From Pseudomonas sp. B21-048 (GTDB taxonomy: Bacteria > Pseudomonadota > Gammaproteobacteria > Pseudomonadales > Pseudomonadaceae), in contig NZ_CP087168.1 of NCBI RefSeq assembly GCF_024748615.1, positions 3,348,001 to 3,412,000 of the forward strand: a stretch of 64,000 nt of DNA, written 5' to 3'. The translations under genes and the position numbers were made by a program. The notes beneath the pieces were generated by a model that was not told where the DNA came from, searched no databases, and worked only from the letters and a program-made list of their open reading frames with translations. Shown here one piece after another: positions 16,332-26,487 of this stretch. The stretch's first letter is position 1; each line of letters opens with the position of its first letter.

Positions 16332-16387
16332 TACAGATTTTTTATTCTCTCTTGATAATTTTGTAATTACTTGATTTGTAAAATTTT

Positions 16388-16576
16388 TTAAGGAAAAAGC
16401 ATCCTTGGCACGGAAAGCAAAGAAACGACCGAGGGTCCGCTTGGCCTACCCCTCACCACATAGAGGTGTGCTTTTAGCCAACCGAACGTGCGCTTGATGA
16501 CGTTACGTTGCCGGTATTTGGGCCGACCAAATGGCTTCGGCCAGCCCAGTTTTGACTTTCGCTTCATCATTCGCAT
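16388..16576 (-). pseudogene. IS5-type transposase, C-terminal fragment
   Basis: The segment GRPKYRQRNVIKRTFGWLKA is the conserved region around the catalytic Glu of IS5/IS1182-type DDE transposases (R-N-x-I-x-R-x-F-x-W-x-K). It is preceded by only a few residues and followed by unrelated sequence, so it is a short relic. Confidence 0.65.
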
Positions 16577-16589
16577 TGGATCGCCAAGA

Positions 16590-16805
16590 GGTGTTCGTAG
16601 CCATCAGCGATGGGCAGGCCATTGGTATTGTTTCACTGAACTCCATTAATGCAAAAAATTTGGCTTTGAGCTCGAGGGTGTTCGACGCAAGAACATTCTA
16701 AAAGACGGAAGCCGGATTGACGTGATACTCCTCGGCATAACGAAAGAGGAATGGAAGGACAAGCGCCCCGCGCTTGAACCTCTGATCCTGCGCCTGAACA
16801 AATAG
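16590..16805 (+). pseudogene. GNAT acetyltransferase remnant
   Basis: Two frames together resemble a GNAT domain: ISDGQAIGIVSLNSIN, then, after a break near 16650, KFGFELEGVRRKNILKDGSR and IDVILLGITKEEW to a TAG at 16803. Motif A (Q/RxxGxG/A) lies in the missing part. It is a deleted pseudogene. Confidence 0.6.
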
Positions 16806-16809
16806 CGAT

Positions 16810-16905
16810 GGCGTCGAGGGCATTGCCACCGACCCGGTGATGGGCCCACTGATGGGTACTGCAATCGGCGCTTTTAAACGGCACCTCGACAATCAAAACC
16901 TTTGA
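16810..16905 (+). pseudogene. Duplicate 3' end of FMN reductase gene
   Basis: GVEGIATDPVMGPLMGTAIG then AFKRHLDN repeats, with few changes, the C-terminus of the reductase at 12355-12891. Only the last 30 or so codons are present. The duplication shows rearrangement within the island. Confidence 0.75.
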
Positions 16906-16955
16906 TGCTCCAACATGGGTTGCACCCGTTGGTTTGACTGAGTGTAAAAAAATAG

Positions 16956-16964
16956 GGACAGATC
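16956..16964. repeat. IS target-site duplication (left)
   Basis: GGACAGATC directly precedes the left end of the IS4-type element and is repeated at 18287-18295. Confidence 0.7.
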
Positions 16965-18286
16965 CTGAGAAATCCCCGATTATTCTTACAATAAATCAAG
17001 AAGTTGGGAATTGAAGAGACCTGCATGGGTCGGCAACTTGTATTGCACCACACAAAAACAAGACACCGACCCCATGCAGGCCATCCGATTCTTACACAGC
17101 GCGCTCGCCCAAGCACTTCCCACTGTCCATTCTCGTCGTCTGAAAACATTGATGTGTTGTGTCAGCGCATTACTCCAAGGACGTCGGCTCACTCTGACGG
17201 GGCTTGGCCGATTCATGTCAGGCAAGGCCTACCCCAAACACGCCATCAAACGAGTCGATCGGTTGCTGGGTAATCGGCATCTGCAAACCGAGCGCTCGCT
17301 GTTTTACTGGGTCATGTTGCGAGCCTTGCTGGGGTCGCTGAGGCATCCGTTGATCCTGGTCGATTGGTCGCCGATCGATGCGGCTGGAGAGTTCTTTTTG
17401 TTGCGTGCAGCCATTCCTTTGGCGGGACGTTCGTTCCCGATTTACGAAAGCGTTCATGAGCGCGAGGGTTGTCCGAAATATCAAAAACGGTTGCTGCAAA
17501 CGTTGGCCGAAATGCTCCCCAAAAACTGCGTTCCGATCCTTGTAGCTGATGCAGGTTTTCGCCGGCCATGGATCAAAGCCGTCGAGGCGCAAGACTGGTA
17601 TTACGTGGGGCGAGTGCGTAACCGGGACCTCTACCGCAACGACGCACACACTTGGCTGCCGGTTAAAAACCTCTACGCCCTGGCGTCGTCCTCACCGAAA
17701 TCACTGGGTCGGATCGAGATGACCCAAAGCGCTCCGCACTTCATCCATTTGTACTGCGTCAGGCATTCGGCAAAGGGTCGCAAACATCAGCGTGTCACCG
17801 GTTCAATCGCCAAAAACAAACTCAGCAGGCAATCGGCCAATCGTGAACGAGAACCTTGGTTATTGGCCAGCAACCTACCGGAGGATCAATGGAATCCATC
17901 GAGAATCGTGGCCATTTACAAGCAGCGTATGCAGATAGAAGAAGGCTTCAGGGATGTAAAAAGCGAGCACTTTGGCGTTGGCGTGACTCGCCACCGGAGT
18001 CGCTGTCCGCGCCGAATCGAAGTGCTTTTGCTGATCTCGGCGTTGGCCAATTACATCATTTGTTTAACGGGGTTGCAGGCCCGCGAAGCGGGTCATGAAC
18101 ATCGTTTTCAAAGCAGTAGCCTTAAACGCCGGCGGGTGTTGTCGCTGTGGCGACTGGGCTTGGAATACTGGCGCAGCGGACGCGGCTCAAACTCTCGAAA
18201 AACCTTGGAAAGACTTGAGCGCGCGTTGCGAGCCGAGGTACATCAACAGGCGCAGGCTCTGGAGTAGATTTGTGGGGATCCCTCAG
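16965..18286 (+). mobile_element. IS4-family insertion sequence, apparently intact
   Basis: A 1322-bp element bounded by imperfect 13-bp inverted repeats CTGAGAAATCCCC (16965-16977) and CTGAGGGATCCCC (complement of 18274-18286), and flanked by the 9-bp direct repeat GGACAGATC. It contains one full-length transposase. Intact ends, target duplication and an undisturbed gene suggest a fairly recent insertion into older debris. Confidence 0.75.
17074..18267 (+). CDS. IS4-family transposase
   Basis: A 397-residue DDE transposase. The catalytic residues fit LILVDWSPID (first Asp), PILVADAGFRRPW (second Asp) and the YREK-like region IYKQRMQIEEGFRDVKSEHF (Glu), which is characteristic of IS4/IS10-type enzymes. 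I place the start at ATG 17074 (MQAIRFLHSA); an in-frame ATG at 17011 also exists. It fills the element. Confidence 0.88.
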   Translation: MQAIRFLHSALAQALPTVHSRRLKTLMCCVSALLQGRRLTLTGLGRFMSGKAYPKHAIKRVDRLLGNRHLQTERSLFYWVMLRALLGSLRHPLILVDWSPIDAAGEFFLLRAAIPLAGRSFPIYESVHEREGCPKYQKRLLQTLAEMLPKNCVPILVADAGFRRPWIKAVEAQDWYYVGRVRNRDLYRNDAHTWLPVKNLYALASSSPKSLGRIEMTQSAPHFIHLYCVRHSAKGRKHQRVTGSIAKNKLSRQSANREREPWLLASNLPEDQWNPSRIVAIYKQRMQIEEGFRDVKSEHFGVGVTRHRSRCPRRIEVLLLISALANYIICLTGLQAREAGHEHRFQSSSLKRRRVLSLWRLGLEYWRSGRGSNSRKTLERLERALRAEVHQQAQALE

Positions 18287-18612
18287 GGACAGATCACGAT
18301 TTCCAGTCGCACCCTATCCCTGCCCAGTCAACATTTCTCTATTCATTCCTGTTCATACCTACTCCTCTGGAACGTGAGTTCTGACCGCTCTTCCTCGAAT
18401 GAATCTGGACTGTCTGCATGGCTGCTTTTCCTACATCCCCGTTTACTTCAACAACGACACGTAGGCTGGCATTGTCGTCAACACAACCAAGTCACGCTTG
18501 GTTATGAAACAGCCAGCTAACCGACCGCTTCCTTGCACGGCAATGTCCCATCTGGCAAGGTTGCCATCAAAACGCCCACCGATTCACCAGTGGTGCCTCA
18601 CACCAAAGGAAA
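18287..18612. other. Gene-free junction between IS element and kinase module
   Basis: A 326-base stretch beginning with the right target duplication. No coding region or family resemblance. The kinase similarity starts abruptly at about 18613, so a recombination junction probably lies near 18605-18612. Confidence 0.5.
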
Positions 18613-19970
18613 CTTGACCTGTCGCTGCAACCCTCCGTTCGACGTGATCTGCTGATCCTGTGGCTTTCCATTGCTGCAGTTGCTCTTGTGTTGGGCTGGC
18701 TGCTGTTGATGCTTAGCCGCCAAGGCACCGGCCCGCAGATTGCGCATGCGCGCCAACTCACCTCGACCAGTTGCCAGGCGCTGCAAGCGGGTGCAGCACG
18801 CGTTCGCCAGCAGCTCCCCTCTGCGGACGATCAGTCCTATCCCATGAGACCGGCTGCAGCGCAGGCGGTGCTTGATTTGGTATTGCGCGATCAGCCGGGC
18901 ATGGAGGGCGGCTTCTGGCGAGCGGATGCGGGCGTGGTGTCCTACGCTTTCCCAACCTACGATGGCACGGGAATCAAGCGCGATCCGCCGAGTGCCGAGT
19001 TGGAGCGCATTGCCTCCACGGCCCAGCGCGCTCAGGATTCCGCAGGCCTCGTGGTGGATGTCCGACCGGGTTTACGCGAAGCCGTGGCGTTCGCCGCATG
19101 CCCAGTGGCGATCAATGACCGGCGCCTGATCGCCTGGACCCTGATGCGCGTGCCGCTGTTGGCCACTGGAACGGTCAACACCTTGATCCTCGCGGTGAGC
19201 CTGCTACTGGCGCTGGTCGTGGTCTCCGGCGCATGGCTGGGCTGGATGATTTCGCGTTGGCAGCGCCAGTCCGCCCATCTGCGAGAGCAACTGGCCCAGT
19301 CCGAACGTCTGGCGACGTTGGGGCGCGTTTCCGCCGGGCTCGCGCACGAGATCCGCAACCCTTTGGGCACAATGCGTATGAAGGTGGAAAACGCGATGGC
19401 TGCGCCGGCCGACCGGCGCGAAGCCCGGGTGGTTGGCGCCCTGGAGGCTGTACTGTCGCAAACGGCACGCCTGGAGACACTGGTGTCGAGCCTGCTGGCG
19501 CTGACGCAACCGTTCCGCGCCGAGCGCCAGTCGGTTGACCTGCAGGGATGGCTGGAGGAGCGGCGCAATGCCCACGCCGAAGCGGCGCAAAAGAATGGCG
19601 TACGAATCACACTGGCAGTTGAACCGGAGCTGGTCGATAGCGCGAAGCGGCTTGCGCTGTTCGACCCGACACAAATGGCGCGGGTCTTTGACAACCTGCT
19701 GCTCAATGCGATGGCGCACACGGGAGAACGCGGTGAAATCGAACTCGGTGCGCATCGCGCGCGCCGTGGCGCCTTGCTGTTATGGGTGGCGGACGATGGT
19801 TCCGGCATTCCGGCCGACTTGCGCGATACGCTGTTCGAGCCTTTCGCCACCACTCGCGCAGGAGGTACCGGCCTGGGGCTGGCGCTGGTGCGCGAGATCG
19901 TACAGGGACACGGCGGACGGGTCGGTCTCGCCGAGTCGGCCAAGGGAACCCGCATAGAGATGGAGCTACC

Positions 19971-19986
<16 letters not shown>
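18613..19986 (+). CDS. Membrane sensor histidine kinase (5' end lacking a start codon)
   Basis: About 457 residues: membrane helix 1 (LLILWLSIAAVALVLGWLLL), a periplasmic sensor region of about 110 residues, helix 2 (LILAVSLLLALVVVSGAWLG), a HisKA H-box GLAHEIRNPLGTMR, an N-box DNLLLNAMAH, and G-boxes DDGSGIP and GGTGLGLALV. It would autophosphorylate on the H-box His and pass phosphate to the overlapping NtrC-type regulator. In this frame there is no ATG, GTG or TTG between the TGA at 18505 and GTG 18688, and GTG 18688 would cut helix 1. The true start appears lost at the junction, or a CTG is used. Confidence 0.8.
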
Positions 19987-21302
<1,316 letters not shown>

Positions 21303-21323
21303 CGCCTTCGCATGCAAGCCGGT

Positions 21324-21361
21324 GTCCGATTCCGTGACACCCTGGCGTCACGGGATCGGAC
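21324..21361. promoter_or_regulatory. Enhancer (UAS) for the NtrC-type regulator
   Basis: Inverted repeat GTCCGATTCCGTGAC (21324-21338), 8-base spacer, GTCACGGGATCGGAC (21347-21361), with one mismatch in 15. It lies about 70-90 bases upstream of the sigma-54 core promoter, the normal distance for an enhancer. Confidence 0.75.
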
Positions 21362-21383
21362 GAAACATCACCCATCTCGATCA

Positions 21384-21396
21384 CAAGTCATTGATT
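21384..21396 (-). promoter_or_regulatory. IHF site
   Basis: The reverse strand reads AATCAATGACTTG, a full match to WATCARNNNNTTR. It lies between the enhancer and the sigma-54 core, where IHF bending is usually required. Confidence 0.6.
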
Positions 21397-21413
21397 TAAA
21401 TGTAAATATTATT

Positions 21414-21429
21414 GGGCATGGTGCTTGCA
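21414..21429 (+). promoter_or_regulatory. Sigma-54 promoter
   Basis: GGGCATGGTGCTTGCA keeps GG and GC at -24/-12 spacing (12 bases) and matches TGGCACG-N4-TTGCA at nearly all positions. It drives the secreted protein gene at 21472 and probably the two transporter genes after it. Confidence 0.75.
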
Positions 21430-21434
21430 CCTCA

Positions 21435-21456
21435 GGTTGGGTGTTTTTTCCCAACC
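21435..21456 (+). promoter_or_regulatory. Leader hairpin
   Basis: GGTTGGG TGTTTTTT CCCAACC forms a 7-bp stem ending two bases before the AAGGAG ribosome site of the next gene. It lies within the expected 5' leader and could affect translation or mRNA stability. Confidence 0.45.
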
Positions 21457-21471
21457 CAAGGAGCTTCTCCA

Positions 21472-22158
21472 ATGTCTATGCATTTCATCGCCACGTCTGC
21501 TGCGCTGGCATTCGGCCTGTGCAGCCTCAGCGCACATGCCATGCCGCCCGGCCCGCCCACCCATCTGCCTCCGACATCGCATCAAGAGGTGGACGCCCCT
21601 GGCCTGATGGGCCAGTACGCAGTGGAAGGCCAGGTCCAGCGGATGCTCATCAATCCCTACGGTGAGGTCGACGGCCTGCGCCTGAGCGACGGAACCATTG
21701 CCAAGTTTCCACCGCACAGGGCCGATGCGCTCACGGCCACGGTCAAGGTGGGGGACGCCGTCCGCATCATCGGACGGGAGGAAGCGCGGGGCACGGTCAA
21801 GGCCGACGCCATCGTCCACGCTGACAGCGGGCGCACCGTGTACGACCAGCCGCCGCCGGTTGGCGAAGGCCGAGTCCTGCCACCCAACTTGCGCGCCCAG
21901 CGTCTGCAGCCCCAGCAGGTGGAAGGCCACGTGGAGACTGTGCTCACTGGTCCGCGGGGCGAGGCTAACGGAGTCATCCTGAGCGATGGCAGCATCGTTC
22001 GTTTCCCGCCAGAGAGCCTGCGTCTTTCCGTACAAACGGGCGCGCCGTTCGCGGCATCCGGGCTCGGCACGCGCAATGCGTTTGGCACCGCTTTGGAAGC
22101 CGTCAGCATGGGCACCACTCTGTCTACCCTGCAGCCGCTCTACGATCGCGCGCCGTAA
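21472..22158 (+). CDS. Secreted protein with two OB-fold-like repeats
   Basis: 228 residues with a signal peptide (MSMHFIATSAALAFGLCSLS, cleavage after AHA23). Two related units follow about 100 residues apart: VEGQVQRM...LSDGTIAKFPP (51-81) and VEGHVETV...LSDGSIVRFPP (150-181). They look like small beta-barrel (OB-like) repeats; a Pro-rich linker (VYDQPPPVGEGRVLPP) separates them. Its function is not known to me. It is the first gene after the enhancer/sigma-54 promoter, so it should be the most strongly induced product of the module. AAGGAG precedes the ATG. Confidence 0.75.
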   Translation: MSMHFIATSAALAFGLCSLSAHAMPPGPPTHLPPTSHQEVDAPGLMGQYAVEGQVQRMLINPYGEVDGLRLSDGTIAKFPPHRADALTATVKVGDAVRIIGREEARGTVKADAIVHADSGRTVYDQPPPVGEGRVLPPNLRAQRLQPQQVEGHVETVLTGPRGEANGVILSDGSIVRFPPESLRLSVQTGAPFAASGLGTRNAFGTALEAVSMGTTLSTLQPLYDRAP

Positions 22159-22222
22159 GGATGTGCCTCTGTGCACCTGAGCCCGGCCAGGCCGTCGCAT
22201 TTGCGCTGATTGGAATTTCCCC

Positions 22223-22570
22223 ATGCCTCCCAAAATCTTGCCCATCGCCCTGCTTCTCGTATCCAACGCCTTCATGACGGTGGCCTGGTATGGCCACCTC
22301 AAGTTCGGAGACCGGCCGCTTTACCTGGTGGTCCTGGTGAGTTGGCTGATCGCCCTGGCAGAGTACTGCTTCGCGGTTCCTGCCAACAGGATAGGTCACT
22401 CCATCTACAGCGCTGCCGAGCTAAAGACGATGCAGGAGGTCATCACGCTGGTTGTCTTTGCCTTCTTTTCCGTCGTCTATCTCGGCGAGCGGCTCACGCT
22501 CAATCATCTGGTGGGCTTCGGTTTCATCTGCCTGGGCGCCTTCTTCGTATTCAAAGGCCCTTTGCACTAG
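22223..22570 (+). CDS. DUF486 / DMT-family small membrane protein
   Basis: 115 residues with four predicted membrane helices (ILPIALLLVSNAFMTVAWYG ... LGFICLGAFFVFKG). The central PANRIGH and LKTMQEVITL segments are characteristic of the DUF486 family in the drug/metabolite transporter clan. Such short proteins resemble half-size EamA or SMR carriers and probably work as dimers. It sits 64 bases after the secreted protein gene and 9 bases before the MFS gene, in the same predicted operon. Substrate unknown. Confidence 0.8.
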   Translation: MPPKILPIALLLVSNAFMTVAWYGHLKFGDRPLYLVVLVSWLIALAEYCFAVPANRIGHSIYSAAELKTMQEVITLVVFAFFSVVYLGERLTLNHLVGFGFICLGAFFVFKGPLH

Positions 22571-22579
22571 GAGATGACG

Positions 22580-23932
22580 ATGGCAACGCTTTCCATACCC
22601 CGGGGGCACGCCCGCTCGCGGAGCTGGCTGTCCGGCTTGAACTTCTTCCTGGCCGACGTCCGTGACGGCTTGGGGCCCTTCCTCGGTATACTTCTGGCCA
22701 GTCACGGCTGGCGAGCCGATGACATCGGCTACGTGATGGCCGCCGGCGGCGTCGCAGGCATGCTGGCGACCACGCCGATGGGGGCCTGGATCGACGCTTC
22801 GCGCCATAAGCGACTTCTACTGGCAAGTGGCACTATTGTGCTCACCCTCGCCACGGCGGCTCTATGGACGGCGCCGTCGTTCGGCGTCGCTGTCGCCTCT
22901 CAGGTGGTGACCGGTTCTGTGGGCGCATTGATAGGCGCCGGTATCATGGGCATCACTTTGGGCATCGTTGATCAGAGAGACTTGTCTCGGCAGCTCGGCA
23001 TCAACGAGGCCTGGAACCATGCCGGCAACGTAGTCGCGGCTGCATTAGCCGGGCTGGCCGGCTACCGCTGGGGGCTGTCAGCTGTATTCGTTTTGATGGC
23101 CCTGATGGCGTGTGCGGCTCTTGCTTGTTTGTGGAAGATCCATCCACAAGACATCAATCATGAGCGGGCACGTGGGGGTGGGCTCACTTCCAACCAGCCT
23201 GCGCAAGGTAGCAGTCCCTCGCCTTCCATATTGCGGGTTTTGACGGACTCGCGCGAGCTGGGCCTGCTCGCGATCACTATGCTGCTGTTCCACCTGGGCA
23301 ATGCCGCGATGCTGCCCTTGTTTGCGCAGTCGATCGTCACGCGTGGGCTGGCGGACCCCAGCATTTTCACGGCATCGACCGTCATCGTGGCGCAGCTAGT
23401 CATGATTCCTGTGGCGCTTTGGGCCGGATGGTATGCCTCTCGGCACGGGTATCGGGGGCTGATCATTATCGCCCTGTTGGCCTTGCCCTTTCGAGGGCTG
23501 ATCGCCGGTTTCTGGGAATCCCCGTGGGCACTGATTCCGGTACAGGCCCTTGACGGAATCGGGGCGGGGCTGCTGGGAGTCGCCTTGCCTGGGCTTGTCG
23601 CTTGCATCCTGCGGCGCACTGGACACGTCAATGCAGGGCTTGGTGCGGTGATGGCGATCCAAGGGATAGGCGCGGCCATGAGTCACGCACTCGCAGGTTG
23701 GATCGCGCATCGTTTCGGCTATAGCACAGCCTTCGTCGCTCTGGGCATCGTGGCCGCCATCGGGCTACTTACCTATCGCTTTGGCATCTCCTCCCGAGCG
23801 CATCCGAATAGCTTGGAGAGCCCTCTTTTCGCAAGGCGCAGGGATGCTCTTCTCGATAATTTGAAGAGCCTTGGGAGGGGACATCAAAGCCGACGACGGT
23901 TTGCTCAGCGAAATCACCATGACAACAATTAG
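22580..23932 (+). CDS. MFS transporter
   Basis: About 450 residues with twelve membrane segments. An N-terminal FFLADVRDGLGPFLGILLAS segment and the loop 2-3 motif MGAWIDASRHKRLLLASG are visible. ATG 22580 has AGGAG at good spacing; an ATG six bases earlier is too close. The last 35 or so residues (from LESPLFARRRDALL) are basic and polar, unlike a normal MFS tail, and may be read-through past a junction. It is the third gene behind the sigma-54 promoter and presumably exports the compound that the kinase senses (inference). Confidence 0.8.
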   Translation: MATLSIPRGHARSRSWLSGLNFFLADVRDGLGPFLGILLASHGWRADDIGYVMAAGGVAGMLATTPMGAWIDASRHKRLLLASGTIVLTLATAALWTAPSFGVAVASQVVTGSVGALIGAGIMGITLGIVDQRDLSRQLGINEAWNHAGNVVAAALAGLAGYRWGLSAVFVLMALMACAALACLWKIHPQDINHERARGGGLTSNQPAQGSSPSPSILRVLTDSRELGLLAITMLLFHLGNAAMLPLFAQSIVTRGLADPSIFTASTVIVAQLVMIPVALWAGWYASRHGYRGLIIIALLALPFRGLIAGFWESPWALIPVQALDGIGAGLLGVALPGLVACILRRTGHVNAGLGAVMAIQGIGAAMSHALAGWIAHRFGYSTAFVALGIVAAIGLLTYRFGISSRAHPNSLESPLFARRRDALLDNLKSLGRGHQSRRRFAQRNHHDNN

Positions 23933-24101
23933 CGTGGCCCAAGCTGCTCGCGCGGGTTTAAGCAGTGGGTCGATAGTTGCCCATCGTGAAGGGCTGCTAC
24001 CGGTTGCAGGAGCAGCAGATCAGTATCATCGGACACATGTTATGGTGGGCGCTGTATTCGCGGGAAGCTGATGAAGCAACGCCCTGAAGAAGGGTTGATC
24101 A

Positions 24102-24302
24102 ATGCCAAAGAAACACCAGGAAAGCAAAGCAGCGACGGCTGCTGACATTGAGCGCTCTATCCAGGCGCTGAACAAAATGGCTGAACGCCTCTGGGGCGAT
24201 GGTCGGGAGACTGAAGCGAAAGCCCTCCTCGATGCCTTGGATGCGTTAAACAGGGCGCTCGATCGGATCAGGATTGGAGAGAGCCGCAGGGTTCTTCATT
24301 GA
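24102..24302 (+). CDS. Small hypothetical protein
   Basis: 66 residues, hydrophilic and largely helical (AADIERSIQALNKMAERLWG...). It has no membrane segment or known motif. ATG 24102 has only a weak ribosome site (GAAGGG 13 bases upstream). It belongs to the right end of the island. Confidence 0.5.
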   Translation: MPKKHQESKAATAADIERSIQALNKMAERLWGDGRETEAKALLDALDALNRALDRIRIGESRRVLH

Positions 24303-24346
24303 AACGTACACGTCCCGGCTGAAGGCTGGGTGTTGAAATGGAATTT

Positions 24347-24826
24347 ATGAAAAAGCAACTTCTCTCGCTCTTTATGGGCTTGCTCCTTTCAGGTTGCGCC
24401 ACAGCCCCAAGCTACCAGGTGCCCGATGGGCTTTGGTACGCTGAAAAAGAAGATCCCGATCACTATCGATATCACGTTTATATTTACTTTAAGGATGATA
24501 GTCACTTCATCTGGTGGCGAACCACGGAAACTCAGGACGTTGTCATGAAGCGATGGGCCTACTACACCCACGACCATCCCGGGGTAGACAATCCGACCCT
24601 ATACACGCGCCAGGGGGACCGATTAAAGGGCGAGCGGTACTTCGTCAACCGAAGCAGTGAGGGCATTCTTCAAGCCACGGCCACTCAAACCTTTAACGGG
24701 CGCTTTGACGGCGACGAGCTGGTCGTGGAGTTCGTTTCCGCCTCGGTTTGGGCCTCTGGTGACGATGCTGGCAGGGATGTGGTGCGATGGTCGATGAAGC
24801 AGTTAAAATCTCAACCCGCCAAATGA
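24347..24826 (+). CDS. Putative lipoprotein
   Basis: 159 residues starting MKKQLLSLFMGLLLSGCATA; the lipobox LLSGC predicts lipid attachment at Cys17. The mature part is rich in aromatics and charged residues (GLWYAEKEDPDHYRYHVYIY) and probably forms a beta-rich domain. An alternative start three codons earlier (24338) gives the same product. No family is recognised. A second small lipoprotein gene follows. Confidence 0.65.
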   Translation: MKKQLLSLFMGLLLSGCATAPSYQVPDGLWYAEKEDPDHYRYHVYIYFKDDSHFIWWRTTETQDVVMKRWAYYTHDHPGVDNPTLYTRQGDRLKGERYFVNRSSEGILQATATQTFNGRFDGDELVVEFVSASVWASGDDAGRDVVRWSMKQLKSQPAK

Positions 24827-24929
24827 TCAGCTGTCCGCCGATCACTGGATGCCATTGAAAGTGCTGAGGCTGAGCAACCCTGAGGTTGTACGGCTTCGAA
24901 AGCATACAAACACATTAAAAGGATTTTAA

Positions 24930-25253
24930 ATGCGATTCACCCCGGTACTACTCGCGCTTGCCCTTGCCGGTTGCGCCGGCAAGCCTCTCCAGCTTTCCGA
25001 GGGTGCTCAGGCGACACTGGATGCGCCCATGCCCACCTCTGAAAAGCAGCGCGTTTGGGAGTGCGCGGGAACGAGCAACGTAATCGAAGGCCAGAAGTTC
25101 GTTCTCAGATTACAGGGCAGACCCGTAGATTGGGGCGGCGAAATCTGGTCGACCCAAGAACGAGCGAAGCGCTTGGGTTGCACTCAGGCAGAGATGGACG
25201 CGCCGGATATGGGGAGATGGTCGAGCCCGTCCGTGTCTCCTCGCCCGCGCTAA
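24930..25253 (+). CDS. Small putative lipoprotein
   Basis: 107 residues starting MRFTPVLLALALAGCAGKPL, with lipobox LALAGC. The mature protein has two cysteines (WECAGTSN and RLGCTQAE), which could form a disulfide. It has AAGGAT upstream. It ends 36 bases before the duplicated tRNA sequence and is the last gene of the island. Confidence 0.6.
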   Translation: MRFTPVLLALALAGCAGKPLQLSEGAQATLDAPMPTSEKQRVWECAGTSNVIEGQKFVLRLQGRPVDWGGEIWSTQERAKRLGCTQAEMDAPDMGRWSSPSVSPRPR

Positions 25254-25289
25254 AACGCCAAGAACAGTTAAGCGGCCTTGAATATCGGA

Positions 25290-25344
25290 CTTGAAAACCG
25301 TCGGCTGTAACAGGTCCATGAGTTCGAATCCGATCGTCTCCGCC
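25290..25344. repeat. Island right boundary repeat (attR-like copy of tRNA-Ser 3' end)
   Basis: 55 bases matching 7061-7115 with three mismatches; no tRNA 5' half precedes it and the CCA is replaced by CCC, so it is not a tRNA gene. Confidence 0.75.
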
Positions 25345-25357
25345 CTCCTGATACAAC

Positions 25358-25381
25358 AAAGCCCTGATTACTCAGGGCTTT
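25358..25381 (+). terminator. Duplicated tRNA terminator hairpin
   Basis: AAAGCCCTGA TTAC TCAGGGCTTT copies the hairpin at 7130-7153 with one loop change. The following TGTCGTTTCTG is also shared. Confidence 0.75.
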
Positions 25382-25550
25382 GTCGTTTCTGGGGTTTGGA
25401 AAAATCTCCCAGCCCATACTTCACCCCCTCTGGATGAAGTATTACTTTTCGCCCAGCAGCCAGTTTTTCAACCATCTTCGACCGAACGCAGGCAAAGCGT
25501 CATCGACAACGTCCACTCCCCCAGCATTGTCCTATCCTTCCATCTACCCC

Positions 25551-26264
25551 ATGACTCCGGACATCGAAATGCCCGTCCCCGAATCCACCCTTCTCCAGAG
25601 CTGGCACCACAACGCCCACTCCTGGATCGAGGCCATCCGCACCGGCACCATCGAAAGCCGCCGCAAGGTCACCGACCAGGCAATCCTGCTGGCGGTACTC
25701 GGCCGCCAACCCGAGCATGTGCTCGACCTGGGCTGCGGCGAGGGCTGGCTGTTGCGTGCGCTGGCTGAACGGACCATCACGGCGGTCGGTGTGGATGGCG
25801 ATGCGACGCTGGTCGAGGCGGCGCGGGCGGCGGGCTCTTCGCGGGTGCATTTGGCGAGCTATGAAGAGTTGGTGGAGGCGAAGTTAGACATAGGCAGCAA
25901 CTACGACCTGATCTGCGCCAACTTCGCCCTGTTGCAGCAGGACATCATCCCGCTGCTCGCCGCCATGAACGCCCTGCTCGCCCCCGGCGGCGCGCTGGTG
26001 ATCCAGACTCTGCATCCGTGGGCCGCGGCGGCGGGCGACTATCAGGATGGTTGGCGGGAGGAGACCTTCGCAGGGTTCAAGGGGCAGTGGCAACCCATGC
26101 CGTGGTACTTGCGAACGTTGTCCAGTTGGCTCAAGGCTCTGGACATGTCCGGTTTTCGGCTGGCCGGCCTGCAGGAACCACAGCACCCGCAAAGTCCCAT
26201 GCCGCAGTCGTTGCTGTTGGTGGCCGAGCCCGCGAAAGTACTCGCGGCAGTGGGTGCTGATTGA
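25551..26264 (+). CDS. Class I SAM-dependent methyltransferase
   Basis: 237 residues with the SAM-binding motif I VLDLGCGEGWLLRALAE, motif II acid in VGVDGDATLV, and a C-terminal IQTLHPW strand. The substrate is unknown; the family includes small-molecule and quinone-type methyltransferases. I start it at ATG 25551 (MTPDIEMPVP); upstream in-frame codons overlap the duplicated tRNA region and look non-coding. First core gene after the island. Confidence 0.82.
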   Translation: MTPDIEMPVPESTLLQSWHHNAHSWIEAIRTGTIESRRKVTDQAILLAVLGRQPEHVLDLGCGEGWLLRALAERTITAVGVDGDATLVEAARAAGSSRVHLASYEELVEAKLDIGSNYDLICANFALLQQDIIPLLAAMNALLAPGGALVIQTLHPWAAAAGDYQDGWREETFAGFKGQWQPMPWYLRTLSSWLKALDMSGFRLAGLQEPQHPQSPMPQSLLLVAEPAKVLAAVGAD

Positions 26265-26487
26265 CAGGCGGAACTCACGCCCCCTCGGGATAGTTGCCGG
26301 AGTTGCTGTACCGAGGTTTTTGAGTCCCAGAGATAGCCATAAGCAAAGTCTAACGTCAGATAAGTGCCATTGCCGAACTGTATGCAAACCGGCGTTTTGC
26401 CTAATGGAATTGCGGCCAAAGGTGCAGTACCTTGTATTGGCAATACCCTGTTGTCGCAAATCCTGTTCAGGTCGAGAGGTGGATTTC

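Noticed and set aside
21409..22302. 297-codon reverse frame over the secreted protein
   Set aside because: Shadow of the forward gene, which has a signal peptide, ribosome site and promoter.
25290..25344. Second tRNA-Ser gene
   Set aside because: Only the 3' half is present, the 5' acceptor strand and D arm are missing, and the acceptor end has changes.
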